From Brachycybe producta (Eukaryota; Arthropoda; Diplopoda; Playtdesmida; Andrognathidae), in NCBI GenBank assembly GCA_036925085.1, contig JAUPFP010000016.1, positions 1,953,501-2,017,500 of the forward strand: a DNA stretch of 64,000 bases, written 5' to 3'. Below the pieces are notes generated by a model that had not been told where the DNA came from, did not search any database, and saw nothing but the letters and a program-made list of their open reading frames with translations. Below, one piece after another: positions 31,293-42,797 of this stretch. Made by a program: the position numbers and the translations under genes. The stretch's first letter is position 1. Each line of letters opens with the position of its first letter.

Positions 31293-33248
31293 TATGTATC
31301 TGTGTCTGTATGTGTACGTGCGTTTTGCGTATTGAAACCCTGTGCAAAGGGTTTCATGTAAAAAGTGTACACATCGTGAGATACGGACTTCAGAATTAAT
31401 GTCAAAAAATATTTATGAAAATAATTAAAACAGGTGTAACGATTTTTATTTCACATTTTGCACAAATAGAAAATAAATATAAATAATGCAATTTTTATTA
31501 GAAAATTGTTCATTTTTTATGAAATTAAAACACGATTATTAATTTTCATAAATTCATAATCTTTAGAAGGTGTGTTAGTTTACTTACAATCCAATCGTTT
31601 TTACACTATATAATTAAATTAGGCCCTACTGTGATTATTAATATATTCTTAAATTTGTAATCTTCAGCCGTAATATATTATAGAGAATGTACAAGAAAAT
31701 GGGTTGGTTGGAAATATTTCGTAAAATTTCCGTTTCTTATCGAAAAATACTTTTTTCTAAAAAAAAAAGTGAAATGTTGTGATTTTATTCACATTTCCAA
31801 AACATAATTAATCAATTTATGCATTTTGATTTTGTCTTATACATGTACTGATTTAAATACAATCATTTGACAGTTGCATATTATGGTGATTATACCTAAA
31901 AAAGGATTTGTATGCATTTTTATGCATTGTTTATCTTTTTTCATGCAAACGTTTCGCTTTAGTTTATTTTCAGTGTTAGTTTATTTACAATACAAACATT
32001 AAAAGTTTTTTTTTATGTCAGTTCAAAATTTCAAACACTGCCAAACCTGTCTCTAGGAGACTAGAAGAGGCCTACTGCTACGCCATTGTAGTCTGTTCAG
32101 ATTTTCTCCACTCTCTCTTTCTCTTTTATCTTTTTCTGTATATTTTGCGCCCTCATTTAACCCCTGGATGTCACAGCGTTCATAATTGAGAAATTGATTG
32201 TGTAATATAAGTACAATAGTCAATTTCCCTTTGTATTTTCTCCACCCACATGTGCAGCATTCAGATAGGTCTGAGAAGAGCTAGAAAAGGAGGGAGATGT
32301 ATTGGGTTCCTCATAGAGAAAGAGAGAGAAATATCCCCCAATCTAAATATGATGCATTTTGTTCACTTTTATCAAACAATATTCCTAGCCATATTGACTT
32401 TGGACGAGGCCCTATCTTTTCCATATGACAGTATGACACATGATGAGGCCTTAAAGGATGTGCAAATGAATGTGATGACTTTTTACTCTTCAGTTCCATA
32501 CACTATTTATAACTTTCTCTCTCTCTCTCTCCCCTTTTCCCTCTTTTTTCCATTTGTTTCATATTCCTTTTATCTCTATCTACACATATCTTTTAACATA
32601 GACATACTAGGACCTTTCAATCATCTTTCTCCCTCTTTTTTTCTTCTTCTTCTATAACCCCTGTCTGTCATAAACGGCCATCAATTTCATTTGCCAGATT
32701 TTTATTTTTGCCTTTATGGAATTTTCAACGCCATTCAAATCATTTATCATTTATGTGTCTTTTACTGTATGTATTATATGTGGGACACTGTTTTCTCATA
32801 ATACTGCTTTATTAATGTAGTTAGTGGGATGTTTTCACCCCCTCTCCTCTTCTGCTTCCTCCTCTTTTCATCTCATAATTATATCAATGATGATGTCATG
32901 CAAATGAAACAATGATAATAAAAAAATACATATTTTTTATATGAAAAAAAAAATCACATTTATTTGTGTTTTAAATGTTTATTGCAAGCTTAAATTTTAT
33001 TATCACAAGTTCTGTTTGCTACTAAATCACATAATATCACTAGGCTTATGGTTAAATTGCGATGTTTTGGCACTAGATGGTGTTGCTGTACATCTCCTTA
33101 GTTGTGCACTTTATAAGAGAGACTGTGGGGATGTTGGAAATTGAACGCCATTTTGAGTCCTTTGCAAAGTTATAACTTATAACCCTCATGTTCTTGTACG
33201 AAAATTATAAAATTAGTTGATCTTTGTGCAATAATTAATTAATGTCTA
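31293..33248. other. Non-coding DNA
   Basis: 32075-32100 reads, on the minus strand, CAATGGCGTAGCAGTAGGCC, a possible transposon end. The 135-codon frame at 32250-32657, the longest in the window, becomes a Ser/Leu/Phe low-complexity run over (CT)n at 32515-32540 and resembles no family. GCACTAGATGGTGTT at 33070-33084 is CTCF-like. Confidence 0.45.
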
Positions 33249-33360
33249 AAATTAATTTATTTAATTATAAATTAAATTAATCTATTTAATTAAATAATTA
33301 AATTAATCTATTTAATTAAATAATTAAATTAATCTATTTAATTAAAGTAATAAATTAAAT
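33249..33360. repeat. 26-bp AT-only tandem repeat
   Basis: AATTAATCTATTTAATTAAA, then TAATTA, begins at 33275, 33301 and 33327, a strict 26-bp period, with partial copies on both sides. The unit is nearly palindromic. Confidence 0.85.
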
Positions 33361-34071
33361 TGGCACATAAATTAAATGATTTAAATTTGAAATTAGAACT
33401 AATTCCCTTAATGTGTTTTTAGATAAAGTATTTCAATATAGTAGAATATATTGTAAAATAATTAATATTTTAATAATTAATATTTTACAATCATTTGAGA
33501 ACGCGAAATTAGAAAATTTAACACACAAATATAAAATACAAATCACATTTGTTTTATATTGGGTGAAGATTTCACATGTAATACATGGGAAATAAAAGTA
33601 TCGGTAATTGAAAAGAATTTGTCTAATATAAATAATTTAATTAAATAAATTAACAAAGGAACAAAAATATGGAAATAACAAAAAAAAAAATTAAGCTTCT
33701 AAATTAACAGTTTGAAACTTTTTAAAAAAATGTTCATTCTCCACAATATCTATGCACTTTCGTTTACTCTTCTAGTTTTATAATAAAGTTTGAATTTTTT
33801 TAAAGTCAAATTGCTTCAAAATACGTGTTTTTACCACACAACCACCATGGGCCAAAAATTTTAAATAAATGATGTGAATGCTGCCTGCCATTCCGAATAA
33901 GCATGAAAGGGGGGGGGGGGGCATGTTGATAATTTATTTTTCAGTTTTTGTTTTTCATTTAGTTTAAGATGATATAAAATCAACAAAGGGAGATGAGAAT
34001 TTTTGTGGGATATACGGAAAAAAGTACGTGAGGAGGAGCTCCTCCACTATTAAAATTACACCTTTTTCATA
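33361..34071. other. AT-rich non-coding DNA with G13
   Basis: G13 at 33909-33921, and a perfect 14-bp palindrome GGAGGAGCTCCTCC at 34032-34045. No gene. Confidence 0.5.
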
Positions 34072-34246
34072 CAGGGTGATGCACAAATAGGTGACAGATT
34101 TGTAAAGTCTATAGAAAAAAATCCTTTATTGTATTTCATTCCGATTTACCCTAATCTCTTTTTTAACATTTTGTTTTGTTGTCATTATTCATACATGTTT
34201 TTCATATGAAATATTTAAATGTGTCAACTTATTATACGCCACCTTG
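34072..34246. mobile_element. Family I element, copy 2 (175 bp)
   Basis: CAGGGTGATGCACAAA at left and ATACGCCACCTTG at right, flanked by TA on both sides (34070-34071, 34247-34248). AT-rich interior, no frame. Confidence 0.6.
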
Positions 34247-34898
34247 TAGTAGGCTTATTAGAAAATTGAAAGAAAAAAAAAGGTCTTATTGTCACTATGT
34301 ACGTATTTATATATGTATATCCAGTATGTGTGTATATGGCAACTTTTATCGCTGTATCGAATGACTTATTCGGAGACCATACCGGAAATTATAGACGTCA
34401 AGAACAGTCATCAATAACGGTGGTACTTGTCATCATCTCCATTCCTTTACTTTTTATCACCTGATTTTATGGGAGCCATTTTGAATTCACTCTTATAGGC
34501 CTATTTTTTTTCTCTTTCTCTTATTCTTTTGTGTATTTGATCCAGTCAAAAGATTTTTCTTCTTTTTTTTTGTATTTCAATATTTGTGAGGATTTTTTTG
34601 TCGGTTCTTTTATTATTCTTTTTTTTTCTGTCTGAAATACAAACGAATTTTTTTTTCTTCTTGAAATGTAATACGTTTCTGTATATGGGTATAGATTATT
34701 ATTAAAGGCATACACCACCAGATGTCACTGTATGACTTAAGTAAACAGCCAACCTTCGTTCATGTGTGTTGGTAGCCATGTTTTTTTTTTAAACTCAGAT
34801 ATTCTGTAGACCTAACAATGATTGTGTGATTAAGTATTTACTGCTTGTCATCCCAAGATTACGGGTTAGGTTATTTAAATTAGAAGTTATTTTTTTTC
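34247..34898. other. Non-coding DNA
   Basis: T-rich; ACCACCAGATGTCACTG at 34714-34730 is one change from a CTCF core. Nothing else is seen. Confidence 0.45.
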
Positions 34899-35165
34899 AA
34901 AAAATGGCCAAAAGTCGAAATATATTTAAATGACCTAAAAGCTCTAAAAATGGCTCAGGAACACTCAGCTTCCCCCAGAACTCCCCAAAAGCTTGGAAAA
35001 GCACAAGGATTTAAGGATTGTTAAAATTCTAAAAAAAGGGTTAAAAACCAAGACAAGGCTGTGGTTTAAAAAAAAAAACGGCCCAAAGTGGAAAAATATT
35101 TAAATGCTTTAAAAGCTCTAAGAATGCCTCAGGAGCACTCAAATGACCCCAGAAGTTCCCCTTTT
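34899..35165 (+). repeat. Diverged direct repeat, ~90-bp units ~176 bp apart
   Basis: The first unit (about 34899-34990) has AAAAGTCGAAATATATTTAA, AAAGCTCTAAAAATGGCTCA and CCCCCAGAACTCCCC. The second (about 35075-35165) has AAAGTGGAAAAATATTTAAA, AAAGCTCTAAGAATGCCTCA and ACCCCAGAAGTTCCCC. The order is conserved. It could be an old tandem duplication or two internal modules of a repeat. Confidence 0.7.
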
Positions 35166-35420
35166 TCTTTCTTGTGAGTGAACGTTTACAGAAGGGCGCC
35201 TTATACCCAGGTAGCAGCACTGAATTCATCTCACATGATTCCATCGCCAATGCTGAGAGTTGGAGGTGGAGGCTAGCAATGATTCTAGATAATGTGGTTG
35301 GAGTATGCAAGCAGTGAATTATGTTAATTTGGTTTCTAGTGCGAAAAGCACATTTTCTTCTACTAGCCTCCACATCCAACCCTCGTCGTCATTTGAGTCG
35401 GGCACAACCGCAGTTGTCTC
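35166..35420. other. Balanced-composition segment of unknown nature
   Basis: 255 bp of higher complexity than its surroundings, with no simple repeats, open on the minus strand (112 codons at 35041-35379 including the adjacent repeat). The residues resemble no family I know. It could be an unrecognised transposon remnant or exon; I see no clear splice sites. Confidence 0.35.
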
Positions 35421-37164
35421 CTATTTCTAGTAGGTGCATTAATTTTATGTGTTTACTAAAAGAATGACTGTTGGAGTCTATTTGTTTTATAAAAAAAACC
35501 GGATGACATTTTCAAATGTCCATTCTCAATATATTTAATGTATATTTGTATTTAAAATAGGCCTACTTATATCATTGCAATGTTTTATTTTAAATATGTA
35601 TTGGAAATACAACAATGTACAAAAAAACATTGTTGTATACACAATAGTTTAGATTTAATTACATTTTGCATGCAAAATGCAAATTTGTATTTTCGAATAC
35701 ATTTTTAAGTATTTTACCCAACAATACCCATAAGCATCTTAAATAAAAAGCTAAGAATTTTTTTTTTTTTGAAATTTTATTAATAAATCAAAAACAATAT
35801 TATTAATTAACAAAGCAAACATTTAAAAAAGAAAGAAATGTCAAGAAATCTTTTATGTTAGTTTCATCGAGGCCATAATATCGAAGCCCCATAAAAAAAG
35901 TAAACGGAAATGGATGATAATTAATTAGTGTGAGGAACATTTTGCATTGAGGAGAAACTTTTAAAAGATGTATATGACTTTGAATAGATGATGATGAAAA
36001 GTTGAACATAGTAAAAAAAAAAAACTCCTCCATGTTTTAAATTTGATGACATCCATGCAAGCAATTTGTGCTTGATAATGCCTTACGACTGCTTGCAGCT
36101 GCACATCTCTTATGTCCTAGCTTGTAATGTGTCTGTATACATGTGTGTGTCTAAAGTTTTACATTGTTAAATAGTAGGCCTATTTAACAGAGGCAGGAAA
36201 TGAATTGTGAACAACTAACTCAAAGTTAACTTTTTTTCTTTCTTTCTTCTCCTTTATACATGATTATTATGATTATGGGGAAACGAGTTTCTTATTTGTA
36301 TTGAGACACAGCATATGTAAGAAGAAGAAGAAGCCCTTTGCAGAGATATATTTTAGGAAAATGTGAATGAAGATTAAATTCTGCCTTTTAGTATGCCTTT
36401 TTGTAGGTCTCTATGTGTCTGCTTTCAATTAGGTGATGACGATCGAAATGATTAGCATGTTGTTTGGATTGCATCCAAAATTAGATTCCCTCCCTCCCTC
36501 CCTCCCTCCATCTTCTTTTTTTTTTAAATAGAATTAACTATGTTCTCATGATGATTATGTTTACAGCTCAACCCTTTCATATTATATATGTAAAGGAGAA
36601 AACAAGAGAATGAGGCTTTTTTTAAAAAAAAAATGGCGGCCATTTTGGTTTTCACCACCTGCCACTACCACATTTTATAATATTAAATTACTATTGGCCC
36701 CTTATAAAGAGTAAGATTCCTTTTGGTTGTTGTTGTTGTTGGTCAGAATCTAATGAAATAGTCAATTTGTTGTTCAGTGCCTTTTTTTTATAAGAGGGAG
36801 TTTCATTTTTATTAGTTTGAAACACTAACGCCATCTTTTGAGAAAACATAACATGATTCTTATATAATAAAACAAGTTTCTTAGTTTTCATAGATCTATG
36901 TTTTAATATATAAAAAGTAAGGGTTAAAATTGGTTGGGGCCGTGGCCCAAAATGTTTTGATTACGTCATTTATGCTGAAACAGTTTTTTTTTGTGAATGT
37001 ATTATAAATTGAAATTTTCAAACCGTGAATATAATACAAATGATTAGCATAAATATCGATTCAATGCGATGCTATGACGTCATAATTTTAAACTCAAGTG
37101 TTTCAAAGTATAGAAAAAATAGAGATTGGTGAAGCAGTATAGGCTCCGTACTTATTAATATATA
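35421..37164. other. Non-coding DNA with (CCCT)n and (TTG)n
   Basis: (CCCT)n at 36488-36509, (TTG)n at 36726-36741, and TGACGTCA at about 37076. Minus-strand frames at 35803-36033 and 36691-36891 are short and AT/Gln-rich artefacts. Confidence 0.5.
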
Positions 37165-37470
37165 GGGCTCAGATTTTTATGAAATATCAAGCAAATGTTT
37201 CTAAATCCAAAGGGCCAATTGTGAAGTAACAATTCCGTTCAGATCCAACCAACAATTATGGCTTTTTCAATCAAAAACACTTTTTAAAGGCTAGAACTTT
37301 TAGTTGGCAAATGATAGGAACCAGACATCTATAGCCTTTAACCAGCCTTTTTGATTAGAAAAAAGCATAATTGCAGTTGCTCTAATGATAATGAATGATT
37401 ACTTCAACAACTGGCACTTGGGCCACAAATTGAGTAACATTTTCTTGGTACTGCTTGAAAATCCGTCCCC
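37165..37470. mobile_element. Family F element, full copy
   Basis: Left GGGCTCAGATTTTTATGAAA, then TATCAAGCAAATGTTTC; right (inverted) ACATTTTCTTGGTACTGC, then TTGAAAATCCGTCCCC. A second layer pairs AATTGTGAAGTAACAATTCC with GAATGATTACTTCAAC, and AACTTTTAGTTGGCAAATG marks the centre. TA precedes and follows it. The 306-bp interior is non-coding. Confidence 0.75.
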
Positions 37471-38124
37471 TAATTATCATAGAGTGATTAGGACATATAA
37501 TTACATCCAAATTTAACTTGAATTTTAATAAAAAAAAAACAATTACAATTTTAAGTGCAATGTTTATTGCAAGCTGACATAAATGTCATAAATGTGTGAC
37601 ATAAAGATATATTAACAGTTCCTTTGTGTTGAACAGAAATTAATTAAAATTGACTCAAAACTGAATACATTTTATTGTATTTTAAAATTTAATTTTGGTT
37701 ACATTTTATTGTATTTTTAAATTTTAATGGCTTTTAATTGGTTTTTATGTATTGAGTTATTTTGTTTATTTTAAGCCCTTTGAATTTCAACTTAAGTGCC
37801 TTTGTTGTCTACTTTAGGACCTTTATACCACAGTACCTATATATGGTATTAAAACATACACCTTAAGGCCTAATCTTATGGAGGCATAAGGATTTTTATT
37901 TTGAAAACAAAATCAATTGAAGGTCCACAATTTTTTTTTTTACAAAAAAGGGGCCCTCTCTGTATACGCAAATGAGTTAACATTTAAATTTCAGCATATT
38001 TATAAATATATACTGAGCTTAATTTAAGTTTTTATAAATAAAAAAAAAGTCTTAAGATAATATTAATATCAAAATACCGCAGGAACTTTATTATATTCAG
38101 CATTTACAAAACATTTTAAGAAAA
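37471..38124. other. AT-rich non-coding DNA
   Basis: A/T runs; ACATTTTATTGTATTTTWAAATTT is locally duplicated near 37666 and 37702. No gene. Confidence 0.5.
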
Positions 38125-38365
38125 CTTTGAAAGTCTTTTTCATATTGATATATTTCAGAATAATCTTTGTAGAGCCAAAAATTAAAAAAAACCTCCAGCT
38201 AAGCATCATCTGTTGTGTCATTTTCAAACTCACATAAAAAGCTTACTTTGAACAATATCAACATGAAAATAACCTTAAGTGATTGAGCTACTCCGCTAGT
38301 TTCTAAAACAAATTTAAGTTTCTCTTCATTTTGAACGTGGAAGACAGAAGAATCAGAGCCTAAAC
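38125..38365. mobile_element. Foldback A, copy 3 (left arm truncated)
   Basis: CATATTGATATATTTCAGAATAATC starts inside the left arm. The centre and right arm are intact: CATTTTCAAACTCACATAAA, ATCAACATGAAAATAACC, AAGTGATTGAGCTACTCC, TAGTTTCTAAAACAAATTTAAG. The 81-codon minus-strand frame (38199-38444) is incidental. Confidence 0.7.
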
Positions 38366-38559
38366 ACTCCCGAGTTTCATTTGCCATGACAGTCAATTTT
38401 GCGGTTCCAAAGTTGCCCAAATGGCTATGGCAACCAAACGGCAATTTGAAACGTCATGAATTTACCTTAATACCTAAAGAACCTATTAAAAAACACATAC
38501 ATTTTTTTCTTAAAGCTCAAAGATGTTACTTATGAACCGAAAGGTGGCTAGCAAAATGG

Positions 38560-38835
38560 ACTTTTTTAAGGTCACAATGGTCAGACAAATTAGCATAATT
38601 TAAAATTTTATAAAATAAAAATCCCTTTAAATATTGGAGAGAAAAAAACGATGTTAATACCTACTGGCCACAACATCCAAGAAGAGATTGCAAGTTTTGC
38701 AACTTCAATTATCGTTAACAATTAAATCTAAAGGCACCAAAGATGGCTGAAATTAACACTGTCTTTTTGGAAACATTTGTGCGTATGCAGTACGTCACAC
38801 AGCACGTGCATGCTGGAGTGTCTAGGCTCTTAACC
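38560..38835 (+). repeat. Repeat M, copy 1
   Basis: It shares with 48275-48560, in the same order and orientation, GACAAATTAGCATAATTTAAA, GGCCACAACATCCAAGAAG, AGATTGCAA, TTAACAATTAAATC and CACGTGCATGCTGGAGTGTC..AGGCTCTTAA. No terminal inverted repeats were found; it might be a MITE or SINE interior, or part of a larger element. Confidence 0.7.
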
Positions 38836-40559
38836 TGTACTGAAACCTAAAAGAAATATTGAAATGTTGGGCCGAATTTCAAGAACAGAACTATATCAAT
38901 AATTGGGCCACATAAAATCCGTTGATGAGCCGCGTTTTTTTTTGAATCCCTTTTCTGAGAATGGGGGGGGGAATGATGGTGGTAAATTATATTATTGTAC
39001 ACCCTGTACTCTCCACCCTCCTTTCCTCTCTGTTTTTGTCCTTAGGCTGTATGCAAAACTCATATGGTTGTTATATAGAACTGTTTGATGTGAACACCAT
39101 GAGGCGTCTGTGGTGTCGATAGAGGCTAAACCCCCTAGACTTGATATAGCTGTTTTAACCGATAACAAGCCTTAGCTAGACGCAGCACAACTGAGTCGTC
39201 TTTTCCTCACCCTTGTCCACCACTCTTTTCATCATATTCTTGTCAAAGCCGGCGGAAAACGCTTAACTTAACATCATTTCAGCACTGAGGATTTCAGACA
39301 CGTGCCCAGTTTTTTCACTCCTCTTTTTTTCTTTTCTTTTTCCATTGAAATAAAAATATTTCACGGTTGTTCCTAAATAGGAATATTTAAAGGGAAAAAA
39401 AAAGAGAGGACCTTCCACTCTCTAACACCCCTCTATCTCCCCCTTTTTTTACTTAGGGATTAGGATTTAGCGCTTGTTCAGTGGTGGAAACGTTTTTCTG
39501 TGTCAAATGTTTCAATATATAAAAATTGTCTCCAATATTATATATAGTATATACAGATTATTATTATTGTTTCAGGTTGTGTTGCCGCACACCCTCTCCA
39601 CTGACCCCTCACCGCCCCCTCTCTTATTTAGTAGGGGGGCCTTTATTGTGACTGAGAAGACCCTTTTCACTATTGCAAGCTTAATTTCCGGATATTTTGT
39701 CCGCCTCATTTTTTAGTCTATTGTGTATGGGTTTGAATAAGAGAGAAGAAGGCTAGAAGCGCCTTTTAATATTGTGTAGGATGGGTAAGGGTCTCTCATA
39801 TATAAGCTTAATGTTATGTGTTCTTTTTTACTTTTTATTTCTCTCCCTTCTGAAATTGTTGCTTTTTTAATAAAAAAAATTATGTTGGTCTTCGTTTCAA
39901 ATTTATTCTTATTTTTTCCAATTTAATGAACCCTTTGTGAATGGGCCTTTCGTCTTTTTTTTTGGGACCAATTTGGGTTAGGGTGACTACTGATGTTTTA
40001 TTGCTTCACTGATTCTTGAAGATGTTTTCTTTTTTTCACTTTGAATTATAGGCACTATTGTTAGGGCCCTTATTGAATCATTAATAAAAGCTTTTTGTGT
40101 CTTTACACCTGGACAAAAGTAAATCTTAGATGTAATAAAATGGTCCAACTCTGATTAGAAACAATTAAAGAAGAAGAGAATTATTTTTTTAAGAAACTGG
40201 AAGAGTCATGGGAAAGAATGAATGTAATTTCATTAAATTATTTTTTCAAAATAAAATTTTATTGAAAGTTTAAAAATGGTAACATTATTTTAATTTGAAA
40301 AATGAGAGAAATTAAGTTACATTTTTTTCCATGTTTTATAATTAATGTTGCGAATTATTTAAATGAACAAAATTAATGGAATAAAACTCTTGATTATTCA
40401 GCGTTTGGAGGCAAACATTAACACTGAAAAGTGTTTGAGAAACTCGCTTTTGATGCGGATTTTTTTTAAAAATGTTAATGGTAATTTTTAATTTTTGTTT
40501 TTCAGTTCATTTCAAGATGAGTCAAAAACACCTTTTTTATTGACGTCTAAATATTTGGT
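38836..40559. other. Non-coding DNA
   Basis: It includes a pyrimidine/purine-rich segment at 39300-39460 and short frames at 38903-39088 and 39474-39716 with no family likeness. 39070-39300 has near-balanced composition but no feature I can name. Confidence 0.45.
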
Positions 40560-40613
40560 CCTTTTCAAACTAACGTAAACATTTGGTTAAAAATATCAAC
40601 ATGAAAACACTCT
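40560..40613 (+). mobile_element. Foldback A fragment at the edge of MITE B
   Basis: TTTTCAAACTAACGTAAACA..AAAATATCAACATGAAAACA matches the centre and start of the right arm. It ends at the left border of MITE B; the expected AAGTGATTGAGCTACC does not resume beyond that MITE. Confidence 0.55.
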
Positions 40614-40615
40614 TA

Positions 40616-40758
40616 GGGAATAAACACACAAGCTGAATAAAATCTCACTGAATTTCATTTTGTAAGAAATTTAACAGAAGCGCCATATATCTTTCAGTGC
40701 AAAGTATCATAGAATTGTTTATAATTCCTGGTATTTTTCAGCGTTTGTGATTCTTCCC
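40616..40758. mobile_element. MITE B, best-bounded copy (143 bp)
   Basis: The ends GGGAATAAACACACAAGCTG and CAGCGTTTGTGATTCTTCCC are inverted repeats, with TTA at 40613-40615 and 40759-40761. The interior (CTCACTGAATTTCATTTTGT, AAGCGCCATATATCTTTCAG) matches the other three copies. TTA duplications fit PIF/Harbinger-type insertion. Confidence 0.8.
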
Positions 40759-40761
40759 TTA

Positions 40762-40935
40762 GCACACGGCAGAAAAGGCGAATGAATGAGCGGCTGAAAA
40801 TGTAACAAATTGAGCTTTTTTTTGCATACTTTCTGCCACATAAATAGAATTATTTAATTTTAATTATGTGGCAGAAAAAGTATGCAAAAAAGCTAAACTT
40901 ATTTTCAGTCAAATTTTCAGTTTGTATTTTTGTGT
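40762..40935 (+). mobile_element. MITE C 3' part with an internal inverted duplication
   Basis: GCATACTTTCTGCCACATAA (ending 40843) is part of a 31-bp arm starting at AGCTTTT (40813). The arm is repeated inverted at 40864-40894 across a 20-nt AT loop, followed by TTATTTTCAGTCAAATTTTCAG, the usual MITE C 3' part. Other MITE C copies have only one orientation of this motif, so the inversion is specific to this locus. Confidence 0.65.
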
Positions 40936-41208
40936 AAACTATGGGATTTTCAGTTTCTACAACATGTTTTTTTTTTCAATTTCTTCTTAAAATGTTTTCA
41001 AAACGCAGAATAAAAAATATAAAAGGCAACTTCACAACGGAGAAACATTTTGTGAAAATGGTATAATCATTTGTTAACAATTGTGAAAATTGCATATTAA
41101 TTTGTAGTCTACATTTGACATCGACATACATATTTTTTTTTTAACTTGAAAGTGTATTTAATTTTTAATTTCAGTGCTTTTGCTGAAAGCAAATACATGT
41201 GGCTATTA
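40936..41208. other. AT-rich non-coding DNA
   Basis: Nothing recognised. Confidence 0.5.
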
Positions 41209-41276
41209 CAAGGTGTTACAATTGGATTCAAGAAAAAGAAACACTTTTTTATTTTCTAACAATCTTAGCCACCCTG
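41209..41276. mobile_element. Family I element, minimal 68-bp copy
   Basis: CAAGGTGTTACAATT and AATCTTAGCCACCCTG are the inverted ends, with TA at 41207-41208 and 41277-41278. This is little more than two termini joined. Confidence 0.55.
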
Positions 41277-41619
41277 TATAAGCCTGCTAAAGTCATTTAG
41301 ACCGGGTTTTGGGCTTGAGTTTTTCTCTTTCTGTCTATAGTGTCTTTTATATGTGACATTATTCTGTGTGTTGCGTATGGTTTTCTTCTATCAGTTGCTT
41401 ACTGTTGTCCTGTCATTTGCTGATATAAGGATCAGTTATTTTTTTATATTAAAAGTTTTCTTATTGAGCTGCAATTCTCTTTATATTGGGATTAGTGAAA
41501 AAATCCAAATAAGGCCGACGTTCATCTGATGTTAAATTTCAGATATATAAGCTTGTAAAGAATACGATGGACGCTCGTTTTTTGTGTTGTGATCTGGGTT
41601 GAGTTGATTTGTGCGTTAT

Positions 41620-41835
41620 AACCGGAATCACATGATATCTGTACGCATCATGTGTAACCGGCCTTATGATCTGACCAAATCGTGTGCATTCCATGTGTTG
41701 CCTGTGTAGGTATATGATCTGTGGGTTTAAGGCCGGCTTCACACGGACCATTTTGTGTCGACAAAAATTAGCGCCATGTAATGGTTGATGTACTTTGTTT
41801 CACACGGACCACTCGGTGGCTCGTGCATCTGCAAT
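41620..41835. mobile_element. Family K left end and an inverted neighbour
   Basis: GGCCGGCTTCACACGGACC at 41731 matches the 60.0-kb element (GGCTGGCTTCACACGGACC). Its terminal motif recurs internally (TTTCACACGGACCACTCGG, about 41799). About 65 bp upstream, TGTGTAACCGGCCTTA forms an inverted partner of the terminal TAAGGCCGG. The right end of a full element is missing. Confidence 0.5.
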
Positions 41836-42178
41836 CAGCTGGAGGGACATAACTATTACAATATCTTCATTTTCATGTATGCTGGCTGTACAAACAACAA
41901 CAGTCTCATTTGCTTAACTGCTTTAGTTAAATGTTCCTTCCATTGATACCAAGGTATCAGCACCATTGCAATGGTTATCAACATTGTCCAACAGGTTACC
42001 TCCCAATACATAATGTGCCTCATTTGAATTACGCTTATGAGAAACAGGCATAACTTTGCATTTACTATTGTTTAGCTGTTAATGCTGTTGAGATCACCAT
42101 TTTTTGATTATACGTTCAGATCTTTTTGAAGAATCTCAATTATCACTATAACTTTTTAATTTATATATAATAGTGGGG

Positions 42179-42797
42179 TGTACCGCGTAGGCCTACTACT
42201 CTCTATCCTCTTGACTTAAATCTTTTCAAATGTGGCCAGAGTTATGCGGCCAATCTGCCTTTCTAACACTGCTATTGCTAACAGTGGTCACCTCTTTAAC
42301 CTAAGGACAGCCAACTCCAAATAAAATACTGTACATATTTCAATAAATGCCAATATAAACATGTCTTTATCTACAAGTCTTTATTAACGAATTTTGTACA
42401 GTTATAAGTGAAAAGCACCCTGTAATGTGGTAGCTGTTGCCAGCTCGCCTCTTAGATCAAAGGAGATACTGAGAGTATCATCCTGAGATGAGTGACCACA
42501 GTAGCTTTTGCAACTAAGATGTTCCGAGATCATAATCGAGCACCCATCGTGAAGTTGGGCCTGTCTTTATATATACCCTTCTAGTCCCAACTATTAGTTG
42601 ACTACGTGACACCCAACATCCTAGAAGGGTATACCATCCATGCTGGGAAGGATAGGCCTACCTCCATAGTCATCTGCCTCCATTTCGAACCAGTGGTTCA
42701 ACAATACGAATTGAGTAGAAGGTATGTAAAGGGCATCGCAGAGGACGTCCTTTCGGACAGTGCCTCTAACCCAATCCTTCCACGCCGACACTAAAAC
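42179..42797 (-). mobile_element. Probable solo LTR of a retrotransposon
   Basis: On the minus strand this GC-balanced segment starts near TGTTTTAGTGTCGGCGTGG and holds a TATA box (GGTATATATAAAGAC; TATA at 42564-42574). About 180 bp further on is AATAAA (42380-42385), and the end is near CTCTGGCCACA (42231) or CGCGGTACA (42179). The order U3, TATA, R, AATAAA, U5 is that of an LTR. No primer-binding site, polypurine tract or gag-pol frame is seen on either side, so a solo LTR is the best reading. Exact borders and target duplication are unresolved. A 13-bp inverted repeat (TATACCCTTCTAG, 42572-42584 and 42621-42633) lies at the TATA box. Confidence 0.5.

Noticed and set aside
32250..32657. The 135-codon open frame, longest in the window
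   Set aside because: The C-terminal half is Ser/Leu/Phe low complexity over a CT-rich tract, an overlapping frame exists on the other strand, and there is no recognisable domain, splice context or start context.
34120..34160. CCGATTTACCCTAATCT resembling the LINE copy at 7780 (CGATTTACCCTAATTA)
   Set aside because: The match is only about 16 bp in AT-rich DNA and the neighbouring LINE motifs are absent.
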